NCBI RefSeq assembly: GCF_021233415.1
Contig: NZ_CP089466.1
Location: 1,240,001 to 1,304,000, forward strand
DNA from: Halobacterium litoreum
GTDB taxonomy: Archaea > Halobacteriota > Halobacteria > Halobacteriales > Halobacteriaceae
Direction of reading: 5' to 3'
Length of the DNA stretch: 64,000 nt
The notes below the pieces were generated by a model, which was not told the origin of the DNA, searched no databases, and saw only the letters and a list, made by a program, of their open reading frames with translations. A program made the translations under genes and the position numbers. Position 1 is the first letter of the stretch; every line of letters begins with the position of its first letter. Of the stretch, positions 52,229 through 60,467 are shown in pieces.

Positions 52229-52933
52229 ATGGGTTCCGAACGCGTGGCAGTCGTGACGGCGGCGGGGCGAGGCATCGGCGAGGCGTGCGCGCGGCGACTG
52301 ACCGAGGACGGCTACACGCCCGTCCTGTTCTCGAAGTCCGGGGCGGCGGTCGACGTGGCCGAGGATTTGGGCGGCGTCGGCTTCGAGGGGTCGGTGACCG
52401 ACCCGGCGGACCTCGAAGCGCTCGTCGACGCCGCCGTCGAACGCTACGGGCGCGTGGACGCGGTGGTGAACAACACCGGCCACCCGCCGACCGGCGACCT
52501 GCTCGACATCGGGGACGACGAGTGGCACGACGCCCTCGACCTCGTGTTGTTGAACGTCGTGCGGACGGCCCGCCTCGTCACGCCGGTGATGCGCGAACAG
52601 GGCGGCGGGAGCCTCGTCAACATCTCCACGTTCTCGGCGTTCGAGCCGAGTGCGGACTTCCCCGTCTCGTCTATCCTCCGGGCGGCGCTCGGCAGTTTCA
52701 CGAAACTGTACGCCGACCGGCACGCCGCGGACGGTATCCGGATGAACGCGGTGCTCCCGGGCTACGCGGACAGTTACGAGGTGGACGACGAGACCAGAGC
52801 GCAGATTCCGATGGGCCGTCCGGCGGCCACCGAGGAGATTGCCGACGCCGTCGCCTACCTGGCGTCCCCGAACGCGAGTTACGTCACCGGGCAGAACATC
52901 CGCGTGGACGGCGGGCTGACGCGCTCGGTCTGA
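52229..52933 (+). CDS. SDR family oxidoreductase (FabG-like)
   Basis: A 234-aa classical SDR. NAD motif TAAGRGIGEACARRL, NNTG after strand 4, and the catalytic Tyr is not in the standard YxxxK: the expected region reads SAFEPSADFPVSSILRAALGSFTKLYAD, where Ser/Lys are present but Tyr is replaced (no Y at the -4 position). The C-terminal YVTGQNIRVDGGL is intact. It may use a different residue or be non-catalytic. Substrate unknown. The next gene is convergent. Confidence 0.82.
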   Translation: MGSERVAVVTAAGRGIGEACARRLTEDGYTPVLFSKSGAAVDVAEDLGGVGFEGSVTDPADLEALVDAAVERYGRVDAVVNNTGHPPTGDLLDIGDDEWHDALDLVLLNVVRTARLVTPVMREQGGGSLVNISTFSAFEPSADFPVSSILRAALGSFTKLYADRHAADGIRMNAVLPGYADSYEVDDETRAQIPMGRPAATEEIADAVAYLASPNASYVTGQNIRVDGGLTRSV

Positions 52934-53206
52934 TTACCTCGGGTCGATTACGTACCCGTCGTCGCGCTCCCGGAGGACGCCGCCGTCTTCCAGTTTCACG
53001 ATGTAGCCCGTCGGCTGGCTGAGGCGCTCGTGGGCGGCGTCCGTGCGCGCGAGGCGGCCGACGACCTGCGCGGAAGGCGGTTTCTGGGCGGCGCCGCAGT
53101 CGTAGACGGTCAGCAGTTCGCCGCCGTCCTCGGCCTCGTAGACGACGACGTGGGCGTGCCGGTCGAGTCGCCACGCGCCCTCGCCGACCTGCGGGAGTTT
53201 GTTCAC
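52934..53206 (-). CDS. Small protein of unknown function next to dinB
   Basis: A 90-aa protein from the GTG that opens MNKLPQVGEGAWRLDRHAHVVVYEAEDGGELLTVYDCG. A TATA-like stretch (ggtttttgcc) at 53230-53237 lies about 25-31 nt upstream, supporting that start over a TTG nine codons earlier. The rest is mixed alpha/beta (GYIVKLEDGGVLRERDDGYVIDPR). It could be a DNA-repair accessory or regulator by neighbourhood, but the sequence shows no motif. Confidence 0.6.
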   Translation of the reverse strand: MNKLPQVGEGAWRLDRHAHVVVYEAEDGGELLTVYDCGAAQKPPSAQVVGRLARTDAAHERLSQPTGYIVKLEDGGVLRERDDGYVIDPR

Positions 53207-53237
53207 GACCGGGCGTTCGCCGGCGGCGGGCAAAAAC

Positions 53238-54473
53238 CTACTCGAACTCGCCGAGCGACGCCTGTCCGTCCGTGTCGTCCTCGCCGCTATCGCGCTCCCA
53301 GTCTCGGTTGCGGTCGCTCTCGGTCGCGCCCTCGCGGTCCGCGAACCCGGTGAGGCTGGCTTGCTCGCGCTCCGAGAAGTCCAGATTCGAGACGCGAACG
53401 CCGACCTTCCGCACGGACTCGTCGGCGAACTCCCCGAGCAACTCTTGGGTCACTTCGTCCACGAGATCCGGGTCGTCGACGGGACCGGGGAGTGACTCGG
53501 CGCGCGTGTGGACGTCGAACGGCGGCGTGACGACCTTCACGCCGATGGTTCGGTAGAACGCGTCCTTCCGGGTGGCGCGGTCGGCGACCGCCTCGGCGAG
53601 CGTCGCGACCTGCTCGCGAACGCGCTCGAAGTCGTCGGTCGCGCCGTCGAACGCCGACTCGCGGGAGAGACTCTTGGGCTTCCCGCGGGGTTCGACCGGG
53701 CGGTCGTCCTCGCCGCGGGCGCGTCGGTGGAGGTCGCGGCCGCGCTCCCCGAACTCGTCGGCGAGCTCGTAGGGGTCTGCGTCGGCGAGGTCGCCCGCCG
53801 TCTCGATGCCCATCTCGCGGAGTTCGCGGGCGCGCACCGGCCCGACGCCGTGGACGTCGGCCACGTCGATTGGCGCGAGGAACTCGCGGACGTCGTCCGG
53901 GCGGACGACCACGAGACCGTCGGGCTTGTCGTGGTCGCTCGCGAGTTTCGCGGTGCTCATGTCGGGCGCGACGCCGACGCTCGCCGGCACGCCGACCTCG
54001 CGAGCGATGCGTTGCTTGACGTGCCGGCCGAACCCTTCGGCGACGTCCCACGCAGTCCTGTCGGTCACGTCGAGGTACGCCTCGTCGATGCTCACCTCCC
54101 GGACGGTGTCCCCGAGTTCGTACAGAATCTCCTTGACCTCGCCACCGACGTCCTGATAGCAGTCCATGTCCACTGACCGGTAGTAGCCGGCGTCCGGGTC
54201 GTCCGGATGCTCGGCCTTCCGCGGGAGGCTGTCGAGCGCCGAACCGATTGCCTGCGCGCTCTCGACGCCGTACTCGCGAGCCTCGTAACTCGCCGTGGCG
54301 ACCGCGCCCACCGTCTCGCCGGGCTCGTACCCCATGCCGACGACGACTGGTTCGCCCTCCAGACTCGGGTCCTTGAGGCGCTCGCAGGACGCGTAAAAGC
54401 AGTCCATGTCGACGTGCAGGACGATGCGCTCCTCGCGTTCGGGCGCGCCGGGGAGCCGTTCGCCTGCGGGCAT
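53238..54473 (-). CDS. dinB: DNA polymerase IV (Y family)
   Basis: A 411-aa translesion polymerase. Catalytic carboxylates: LHVDMDCFYASCE (first Asp) and VREVSIDEAYLDVT (SIDEA Asp-Glu). The little-finger region runs to the C-terminus, which ends in an acidic stretch and a PIP-box-like QASLGEFE (Gln-x-x-Leu-x-x-Phe), a probable PCNA contact. The gene is 32 bp from the GTP cyclohydrolase III gene on the same strand. Confidence 0.93.
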   Translation of the reverse strand: MPAGERLPGAPEREERIVLHVDMDCFYASCERLKDPSLEGEPVVVGMGYEPGETVGAVATASYEAREYGVESAQAIGSALDSLPRKAEHPDDPDAGYYRSVDMDCYQDVGGEVKEILYELGDTVREVSIDEAYLDVTDRTAWDVAEGFGRHVKQRIAREVGVPASVGVAPDMSTAKLASDHDKPDGLVVVRPDDVREFLAPIDVADVHGVGPVRARELREMGIETAGDLADADPYELADEFGERGRDLHRRARGEDDRPVEPRGKPKSLSRESAFDGATDDFERVREQVATLAEAVADRATRKDAFYRTIGVKVVTPPFDVHTRAESLPGPVDDPDLVDEVTQELLGEFADESVRKVGVRVSNLDFSEREQASLTGFADREGATESDRNRDWERDSGEDDTDGQASLGEFE

Positions 54474-54505
54474 ACTGTTCGGTCAGTCGGCGCGTCGGAT
54501 GACGC

Positions 54506-55270
54506 TTACGCCAAGTCGCCCTCGACGTAGGTGTCGTCCTCGCGCGCGAGTTCGAGGGCGTGCTTCGCGCCCATGCCGGCGTCGTGCGGGGAGACGCCGC
54601 GGCCGACGCCGACGCGCAGGTCGACGTTCGCCGTCTCGCGGACGTGCTGGATGGCGGCGTCGTAGTCGTCGTCGGTGAGGTCCGGGCAGACCGCGATGAT
54701 GTTGTCGCCGCCGACGAAGAAGGAAAGCGAGTCGTGGGCGGCGTGCATGTGCTTCATGAGTTCGGCGTAGCCCTGCTCGATGTTGACAAAGGAGGAGAAC
54801 GCGTCGAGTTCGTCGGTGTACTTGCCGGTGGCGTCGACCACGTCGAAGTGCGCGATTTGGACGTCGTCGTCGGTGCGTTCGGCCTCGTCGATGGGTTGGC
54901 CGAGGAGGGCTTCGCGGCGGTCGGCGTCCTGTGCGCTCCCCTGGTCTTGGAGCGCGGCGGTGGCGTTCACGAGGGCGTCGGCGGGCGACGCGCCGGTGCC
55001 GATGGAGAGGCTGACGGTGACCGGGTAGCGGTTCCGGATGGACTCCTGAATCCGGGCGTGGTCTTCGAGGTCGAGGCCGTTCGTGACGGCGAGCATGTTG
55101 TCGAAGCGCGTGAAGAATACGTAGCCGTCGCGCATCCCGAACGCCTGCGAGAGGTCGGCGTACAGCCGGGACTGCATGGTCTGGAGGTCCACTTCCCGGC
55201 GGGGGGCGGGCGTCACGGTCCACGGGCCGTAGTTGTCGAGTTGGACGAGGGTGACCTGCGTGTTCGTCAC
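54506..55270 (-). CDS. gch3: GTP cyclohydrolase III (archaeal)
   Basis: A 254-aa protein, GTG start (MTNTQVTLVQLDNYGPWTVTPAPRREVDLQTMQSRLYADLSQAF). Motifs: FFTRFDNMLAVTNGL, VSLSIGTGASPADALVNATAALQ, and the second repeat SFFVGGDNIIAVCPDLTDDDYDAAIQHV, all characteristic of archaeal GTP cyclohydrolase III, which makes the FAPy intermediate of F420 and riboflavin synthesis. A TATA-like gatatacttg lies 25-34 nt upstream. Confidence 0.92.
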   Translation of the reverse strand: MTNTQVTLVQLDNYGPWTVTPAPRREVDLQTMQSRLYADLSQAFGMRDGYVFFTRFDNMLAVTNGLDLEDHARIQESIRNRYPVTVSLSIGTGASPADALVNATAALQDQGSAQDADRREALLGQPIDEAERTDDDVQIAHFDVVDATGKYTDELDAFSSFVNIEQGYAELMKHMHAAHDSLSFFVGGDNIIAVCPDLTDDDYDAAIQHVRETANVDLRVGVGRGVSPHDAGMGAKHALELAREDDTYVEGDLA

Positions 55271-55340
55271 GGTTGTCCGTCACTCCACGCGGCGCAAGTA
55301 TATCAGTTTTGGATTGCGTTCCAGAACTGTTCTGGCAGAG

Positions 55341-55937
55341 TCAGTACGGTCGCGACACGGACACCTCGTCGGCGTCCTCGCATTTCACGTGTGCGTCGAA
55401 CGGCGGCTTCAGGCGCGCCAGCGACTGGGAATCGTGGGCGACCGGGTCGACGTGGAAGTGCGCCGTCGCGTCCTCGGTCGAGACCTGCTGGGTGATTACG
55501 CGCAGGAACCGAAACAGCGTCCGCACCGAGTTGTACTCCGACAGTTCGGTGAGCGAATCGAAACAGACCACCGCGTCGTTCGGGCTCGACGCCGCCCCGT
55601 CGAAGAAGTCCCGAATCGCCATCCCGAGTCCGGTGAGGTCGTTCGGGTTGACGCTCCGAACGTGCGCACCGTTCCGCCGGCCCTCGCGGCGGTCGGTCTC
55701 GCTCAACCGCACGAGGCCGAGATTCGACCCCGCGGACACTAGTTGGTCGCCCCACGCGTCCAGCCACGGCCCCGGCCGCGAGAACGTCACCACCAACACG
55801 TCCGTCTCCCTCTCGGTCAACCCGGACAGCAGCATCTCGTGGATGCGTTCGTCCGCCGACGACGCCCCGTCCTCCAACACGAGGATGTTCGACGCGTCAG
55901 CCAACTGCTCTGTCAGCGAATCCGACATCTCACTCAC
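55341..55937 (-). CDS. Haloarchaeal RecA-like domain protein (DUF7504-like)
   Basis: A 198-aa protein with a RecA-superfamily pattern but degenerate P-loop: ILVLEDGASSADERIHEMLLS replaces Walker A, and DAVVCFDSLTELSEY resembles Walker B. It is the type annotated DUF7504 in haloarchaea, thought to relate to signalling. The start may be the first ATG or the fourth codon. Its 5' end overlaps the next gene by 8 bp. Confidence 0.72.
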   Translation of the reverse strand: MSEMSDSLTEQLADASNILVLEDGASSADERIHEMLLSGLTERETDVLVVTFSRPGPWLDAWGDQLVSAGSNLGLVRLSETDRREGRRNGAHVRSVNPNDLTGLGMAIRDFFDGAASSPNDAVVCFDSLTELSEYNSVRTLFRFLRVITQQVSTEDATAHFHVDPVAHDSQSLARLKPPFDAHVKCEDADEVSVSRPY

Positions 55938-56343
55938 TGTCTACTACCTCGCGAACCGCGTCGAGGGCGCCCTGAATCGAAACCGAGGGTTCCAACGAGA
56001 CGTAGAGCCCGGCGTCGTCACCGACGACCCTGAGCACGGTCGCACGGTCCATCACCGCCACGAACGCGTGGACGTTCCCGAGTTCTCCGTAAATCTCCTC
56101 GTAGAGTTCCTGCTGAGTGAAATCCAGTCGGTAGTCGCTGTGCAGTTCGTCGGCGAGTTCGCCGAACGCGTCCGGACCGCCCAGTTCGTCGACTACGTCG
56201 TCGCGGATGTACAACAGATTGTACCGCTGTTCGTCGTACTCGACGAGCGTCCGAAGGTCGTCGCCGGCAACGTCGTCGATGGCGGACGCAACCTCAGCGT
56301 CGTCGAACGCCGTCAACTCCGGCTCTTGGCGGAGTTCAATCAC
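55930..56343 (-). CDS. Conserved haloarchaeal protein (DUF7522-like)
   Basis: A 137-aa protein starting at GTG (MIELRQEPELTAFDDAEVASAIDDVAGDDLRTLVEYDEQRYNLLYIRDDVVDELGG). A longer reading from 56427 would add a basic, non-conserved leader and is not chosen. It is paired with the DUF7504-like gene by an 8-bp overlap, an arrangement recurrent in haloarchaea; the pair may sense or report on a cell state, but this is inference. Confidence 0.65.
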   Translation of the reverse strand: MIELRQEPELTAFDDAEVASAIDDVAGDDLRTLVEYDEQRYNLLYIRDDVVDELGGPDAFGELADELHSDYRLDFTQQELYEEIYGELGNVHAFVAVMDRATVLRVVGDDAGLYVSLEPSVSIQGALDAVREVVDSE

Positions 56344-56458
56344 AACCGTATCTGGCGGTTTCGCGCAAAAAGGTTTGCGCCCGAACGAATCCGCCTGGGC
56401 CGCCACCACAGACGCCGGCCGTGTCAAGACATATCATCCGCGAGCACCAAGTACTCGC

Positions 56459-57829
56459 GTGACCCGACGCCACCACACGCGCCGCGGCGTCCTCCAGACT
56501 GGCTTCGCTCTCGGCCTCGGGAGCGCGCTCGCCGGCTGTCTCGCGAGCGCACCCGACCGGCCCGAGGACACCGCGGACGCGACGGCAGACGGAGACACGA
56601 CCGACTCGACGCCCACCGACGGCGTCGGCACCGAACTCGTCGCGTCGGGCTTCACCGCACCCCTCGGCGTCGAGTTCGCGCCCGGCGACACCGAGAACGC
56701 GTACGTCGTCGACCAGACCGGCGTCGTGCGCGTCGCGACACCCGACGGCGTCCGCGACGAACCGCTCCTCGACGTGCGCGACCGGATGGTGTCGCTGTCC
56801 GGCTACGAGGAACGCGGCCTCCTGGGCGCCGCCTTCCACCCCGATTATCCCGACGACCCACGGCTGTTCGCGCGGTACAGCGCCCCGCTCGGAGACGGCG
56901 CGCCGAGCGGCTACAGCCACACGTTCGTCCTCTCGGCGTTCACCGTCGACGGCGGGCGCGCCGACCCCGCGAGCGAACGCCGCCTCCTCGAACTCCCCCA
57001 GCCACAGTCCAACCACAACGCCGGCAGCGTCGTCTTCGGCCCCGACGGCTACCTCTACGTCGGCACCGGCGACGGCGGCGGCGCGAACGACACCGGCCGC
57101 GGGCACGTCGACGACTGGTACGACGCCAACGCCGGCGGCAACGGCCAGGACACCGAACGGAACCTCCTCGGGAGCGTCCTCCGCATCGACGTGGACGGCA
57201 GCAGCGACGGCAGGCCGTACGCGATTCCCGACGACAACCCTCTCGTCGGCGAACCCGGCCTCGACGAACAGTACGCGTGGGGCTTCCGGAACCCGTGGCG
57301 GATGTCGTTCGCCGACGGCGACCTCTACGTCGCGGACGTCGGCCAGAACCGCTTCGAAGAGGTGAGCGTCGTCGAACGCGGCGGGAACTACGGCTGGAAC
57401 GTCCGCGAAGCCACGCACTGCTTCAGCGCGTCCTCCCCGAACAGTCCGCCCGAGAACTGCCCGCGCGAGACGCCCGACGGCGACCCGCTGCGCGACCCGG
57501 TCATCGAGTACTCGCACTCGGGCGGCGCCGTCTCGGGCATCTCCGTCATCGGCGGCTACCGCTACACCGGCGACGCCGTTCCCGCGCTCTCGGGCGAGTA
57601 CGTGTTCGGCGACTGGCGCTCGAACGGCGACGTGTTCGTCGCCACGCCCACGGACGACGGTCTCTGGCCGACCGAAGCCGTGTCGCTCCGGCACGACGGC
57701 GACGTGCCGCCCCGCGAGTACCTCCTCGCGTTCGGGCGCGACTACGACGACGAACTCTACGTTGCCACCACCGGCAGCGCCACCCCGACCGGGTCCAGCG
57801 GACGCGTTCACAGACTCGTCTCGGCCTGA
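56459..57829 (+). CDS. PQQ-dependent sugar dehydrogenase (glucose/sorbosone type), Tat lipoprotein
   Basis: A 456-aa exported beta-propeller. GTG start, twin-arginine signal THTRRGVLQTGFALGLGSALAGC-like (here TRRGVLQTGFALGLGSALAGC) with lipobox. The propeller carries the family motifs GLLGAAFHPDY, NHNAGSVVFGPDGYLYVGTGDGG, RIDVDG, YAWGFRNPWRMSF, ADVGQNRFEEVSVVERGGNYGWN and GGYRYTG. The fold oxidises aldose sugars or similar with PQQ; no PQQ synthesis genes are seen. A TATA-like gacatatc lies about 24-31 nt upstream. Confidence 0.9.
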   Translation: MTRRHHTRRGVLQTGFALGLGSALAGCLASAPDRPEDTADATADGDTTDSTPTDGVGTELVASGFTAPLGVEFAPGDTENAYVVDQTGVVRVATPDGVRDEPLLDVRDRMVSLSGYEERGLLGAAFHPDYPDDPRLFARYSAPLGDGAPSGYSHTFVLSAFTVDGGRADPASERRLLELPQPQSNHNAGSVVFGPDGYLYVGTGDGGGANDTGRGHVDDWYDANAGGNGQDTERNLLGSVLRIDVDGSSDGRPYAIPDDNPLVGEPGLDEQYAWGFRNPWRMSFADGDLYVADVGQNRFEEVSVVERGGNYGWNVREATHCFSASSPNSPPENCPRETPDGDPLRDPVIEYSHSGGAVSGISVIGGYRYTGDAVPALSGEYVFGDWRSNGDVFVATPTDDGLWPTEAVSLRHDGDVPPREYLLAFGRDYDDELYVATTGSATPTGSSGRVHRLVSA

Positions 57830-57905
57830 ATTCGGTCTCCCTGGAGGACACAGTACGGCGGAGCCGGGGCGACGACCACCATGGCCACCCAACCCCACCC
57901 TCAAG

Positions 57906-57913
57906 TTTTTTAA
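57906..57913 (+). promoter_or_regulatory. TATA element for the LEA-like lipoprotein gene
   Basis: tttttaac lies 24-31 nt upstream of the ATG at 57937, indicating a leaderless transcript. Confidence 0.55.
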
Positions 57914-57936
57914 CATGTACCCTCACGTAGGGGTGT

Positions 57937-58398
57937 ATGCGACGACGTCGAGTACTGCAGACGGTGGGGGCATCGGGGGCGGCGCTTTTTTCGGGTTGCG
58001 GGAGCACGCCGCTGGGGAGTCTGAACAGCAAACCGCCGTTGGGGAAGTTGGACGTCAGTTTCACGGACGTCCGAAAACCGGACTTCGGGGTGACGTCGCT
58101 GACGATGCCGCTGATTCTGGAGTTCCACAACCCCGCCGGGCAGGCGATTCCCGATATCTCGGGGGATTTCGACCTCCAGGTCAACGGTGAGCGCATCGCG
58201 ACCGACGAACTGACGATCAATAAACTGGAACCCGGCGAGCGAACGCCCCACCAGGTGGACGTGCTGGTCAAATACGGCAACACGACCGACGCAGTCCTCA
58301 ATCTCCTTCAGGAAGGGGCGTTCGCAGCGACACTCGACATGGAACTGAACGCCGGCGGTGCGAGTCGCTCGCTGGTCGTCTCCACGTCCAACGACTGA
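57937..58398 (+). CDS. LEA14-like lipoprotein
   Basis: A 153-aa lipoprotein. A Tat-type signal peptide (MRRRRVLQTVGASGAALFSGCGS, lipobox FSGC) precedes a domain with the LEA type 2 / WHy pattern: LDVSFTDVRKPDFGVTSLTMPLILEFHNPAGQAIPDISGDFDLQVNGERIATDEL. WHy/LEA14 proteins bind water or membranes and are frequent as haloarchaeal lipoproteins. The role is unknown. Confidence 0.8.
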   Translation: MRRRRVLQTVGASGAALFSGCGSTPLGSLNSKPPLGKLDVSFTDVRKPDFGVTSLTMPLILEFHNPAGQAIPDISGDFDLQVNGERIATDELTINKLEPGERTPHQVDVLVKYGNTTDAVLNLLQEGAFAATLDMELNAGGASRSLVVSTSND

Positions 58399-58414
58399 GT
58401 GGCCGGCGGAGTGG

Positions 58415-58606
58415 CTACTTCGTCAAGCCGATGAGACTACCAGTGAAGACGCCGGCGCCACCGGCCGCCGTAACGTAGAGGCCGATTCCGGCTTCGTAGG
58501 TGACCTCGAAGAACCCGGCGTCCACGTTACTGGTCCCCTGCGCCGGCTCCATGATGTACATGATTGCGATGCCCGCCGTAACGAGACCGGCGAGGACGCC
58601 AGGCAC
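58415..58606 (-). CDS. 63-aa membrane protein
   Basis: A small protein from GTG with two hydrophobic helices (GVLAGLVTAGIAIMYIM and AGIGLYVTAAGGAGVFTGSLIGL) separated by a polar loop. A stop codon immediately upstream in frame forces this start. It is convergent with the LEA14-like gene. No family match can be claimed. Confidence 0.5.
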   Translation of the reverse strand: MPGVLAGLVTAGIAIMYIMEPAQGTSNVDAGFFEVTYEAGIGLYVTAAGGAGVFTGSLIGLTK

Positions 58607-58716
58607 GTTTCCAGTAAAGAGACGCCGTCATTCTGAACTCGTTGAAATACCTGTAACTCCGGGATTGAGGCCTTCCAACCCTCATCTTTTGTACCTGTCT
58701 GGCCTGGCTACTGGTA

Positions 58717-59529
58717 ATGGACTGGCAAGAGCGCTTGGACTCCGGGGCGGATATGCTCCGCCAGCAGGCGGTTCGGATTCCACTGCCGGACGCGGAATCC
58801 GAACGAACGCTCCACGAAAATATGGCGCGCATCGCGGACGCTGGCGACCGAAAGCGCGCGTTACTCGACGACCCGGACGTCCCGTTGACCGAGGTCTACG
58901 AGGACGAACTGGACGACATGAGACAGAGCTTCGAACACCGCTTGCTGCAGGTCGCCGGCGAGGACTACTACGACGTCGCGACCGCGTACATGGACGGCGA
59001 ACGCGACGACTGGATCGGCGCCCTCGCCGCATACTATCTGGAGTGCTATTACCGCTTGCAGGAACGCTACACCGTCGACGAACAGTTCTTCTTCCTCGTG
59101 ATTCTGCGATACCCCGACTGTTTCACGGTGAACCTCAGTTTCCTCACCGGTGACATCGACTCGGACGGGGTCCGGTACGAGTCCGCCACGCACGGCGGCG
59201 GCGACCTCACCGACAGTGACCGAGAACAGTACTACGCAGACAGCCAGTATTCGCAACACGAGGCCGCGGAGTACCTCCGCGGGCAAATCGGCTGTATTCG
59301 GGACGCGTTCCCCGACCCGGACTCGACCCCGGTCGAGGAGCGCCGCTACGGCGGCTTCGTCCACATCACTGGCCGGGATGGAGCGAAGTTCGCAGAGATA
59401 CTCGACTCACTCTCACCGGACCCAGACCGGTTCGACGGCGAGGCTTCGACCCCCGGCCTCGTCCCGGAAGGACCGGAAGCCAGGCGCGCGAAACAGCAGT
59501 ACTTCACCGACGTCGAGATCGCGATCTGA
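58717..59529 (+). CDS. Orphan 270-aa acidic protein
   Basis: A 270-aa acidic soluble protein with no recognised domain. It looks mostly helical in the first half (RTLHENMARIADAGDRKRALL, DDMRQSFEHRLLQVAGEDYYDVATAYMDG), with aromatic-rich AYYLECYYRLQERYTVDEQFFFLVILRYPDCF in the middle. A TATA-like cttttgta lies 24-31 nt upstream. The middle segment resembles helical repeats of immunity-type proteins (DUF1911/DUF1910-like), which I offer only as a guess. It precedes a toxin-antitoxin-like pair. Confidence 0.65.
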   Translation: MDWQERLDSGADMLRQQAVRIPLPDAESERTLHENMARIADAGDRKRALLDDPDVPLTEVYEDELDDMRQSFEHRLLQVAGEDYYDVATAYMDGERDDWIGALAAYYLECYYRLQERYTVDEQFFFLVILRYPDCFTVNLSFLTGDIDSDGVRYESATHGGGDLTDSDREQYYADSQYSQHEAAEYLRGQIGCIRDAFPDPDSTPVEERRYGGFVHITGRDGAKFAEILDSLSPDPDRFDGEASTPGLVPEGPEARRAKQQYFTDVEIAI

Positions 59530-59574
59530 TAGTCGCGACTACGCTCGAGATACAGGAGGGCAGGCGGACTGGCG

Positions 59575-59733
59575 TTGTTCGCGAATGTCGGCGTCCATCT
59601 CCCCGGCCACCTCCTCCTGCGTCCCGTCGTCGATACTGTCGACGCCGGCGCCGGCCTCCGGGAGGGCACGGACGCCGCAGCGGGCGCTCGCGACGCGCGC
59701 AAGCAGATGAAAGAGGACGTCGGCGCTCGGTGA
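59575..59733 (+). CDS. Probable VapB-like antitoxin, short or degenerate
   Basis: A 52-aa frame from a TTG, with only a hydrophobic stretch (NVGVHLPGHLLLRPVV) and a basic/acidic tail (EGTDAAAGARDARKQMKEDVGAR). It ends in a GTGA overlap with the PIN-domain gene, the classical antitoxin position. The DNA-binding domain usually found at the antitoxin N-terminus is not visible, and a stop codon precedes it closely, so it may be truncated. The coupling to vapC is the main support. Confidence 0.45.
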   Translation: MFANVGVHLPGHLLLRPVVDTVDAGAGLREGTDAAAGARDARKQMKEDVGAR

Positions 59734-60071
59734 CGCTCTACGACAGTAGCGTTCTCATCGACTACCTCGACGGCCGCGACGACGCCGTCGCCCCGCCACT
59801 CGTGCTCTACGAGGTGTTCAAATCCGGGCCCGCGGACTTCGACGCCGTCGACGGCGCCCTGGAGTGGCTCGTCGTCCTCGACGAGACACCGGAACTCGCG
59901 CGCGCCGCCGCCGAACTCCAAGACGACCTCGCGAACAGCGGGCAAGCACTGAGCGCACGCGACACCTACATCGCCGGCAGCGCGAAGGGACCCGGCGAAC
60001 GGCTCGCCGCCTCGAACGCCGACTTCGACGTACCCGGCATCACCGACGCACTCGACGTCGATATCGTCTGA
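59730..60071 (+). CDS. vapC: PIN-domain ribonuclease (VapC-like toxin)
   Basis: A 113-aa PIN domain. Acidic active-site residues are in place: Asp5 (YDSSVLIDYL), Glu (YEVFKSG), Asp in ARDTYIAGSA and SNADFDVPG. It starts at a GTG that overlaps the stop of the short upstream frame by 4 bp, as in vapBC operons. VapC enzymes cut tRNA or rRNA. The toxin looks intact while the antitoxin is doubtful. It lies 126 bp before the tRNA-Trp gene (opposite strand). Confidence 0.82.
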   Translation: MTLYDSSVLIDYLDGRDDAVAPPLVLYEVFKSGPADFDAVDGALEWLVVLDETPELARAAAELQDDLANSGQALSARDTYIAGSAKGPGERLAASNADFDVPGITDALDVDIV

Positions 60072-60197
60072 GAAGACCGCCTTCTGCCGTAGGGTGGTCG
60101 CTCACGCGCACCACCTCCGGTTCGAGAGCCGGATGGCTGGTGCTGGTTCGAGTGAAGTTGAAAGCGACAAAACGCGCCGCTTTACTTATAAATGGTA

Positions 60198-60371
60198 TGG
60201 GGCCGGAGGGATTTGAACCCCCGATCGACTGATATCTCCGGTGCGCCTCGGAACTCCAGAGGGTCGTCAGTGCGGCCGATGATCAGTCGGCCGCTCGGTA
60301 TACCAGTGGAGTTTCGTCCCGGGCGCGTGACCTCTGGAGTCAGTCGCCATTCCTGGCTTGGCCACAGCCCC
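60198..60371 (-). tRNA. trnW: tRNA-Trp (CCA) with intron
   Basis: A complete tRNA gene on the minus strand: exon 1 60334-60371 (38 nt), intron 60234-60333 (100 nt), exon 2 60198-60233 (36 nt). The mature 74-nt sequence has acceptor stem GGGGCTG/ CGGCCCC (paired), D arm GGCCAAGCCAGGAATGGCG, anticodon loop CTCCAGA with anticodon CCA, stem ACTGA/TCAGT, T-arm CGGGGGTTCAAATCCCTCC, then A discriminator. The intron breaks after G37, with a bulge-helix-bulge around CCAG|AGG and GGAGAT|ATCAG. The 3' CCA is not encoded. Trp tRNA introns like this are known from haloarchaea. Confidence 0.95.
60234..60333 (-). ncRNA. tRNA-Trp intron, candidate intron-encoded box C/D guide RNA
   Basis: The 100-nt intron contains a 10-nt segment complementary to the anticodon region of exon 1 (match over ACTCCAGAGG; positions 60253-60262) and an 8-nt segment complementary to the start of exon 2 (ATCAGTCG; 60282-60289). 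CTGA motifs (minus strand, about 60267-60270 and 60284-60287) could be D or D' boxes. This fits the known haloarchaeal system in which the intron guides 2'-O-methylation of its own tRNA. C boxes are not clear. Confidence 0.6.
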
Positions 60372-60467
60372 GTGCGTCCCACCGTACGGCGATTCGCCCC
60401 AAGAGGGTTTCGATTCGGTGGTGGGGCGGCACAAGACCGAGGTGGATGGGTGGCGTACTGCCGGGGC

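Noticed and set aside
59535-60371. Integration site next to tRNA-Trp for a genomic island
   Set aside because: The VapBC-like pair is nearby, but no direct repeat of the tRNA 3' end and no integrase gene is present in the window.
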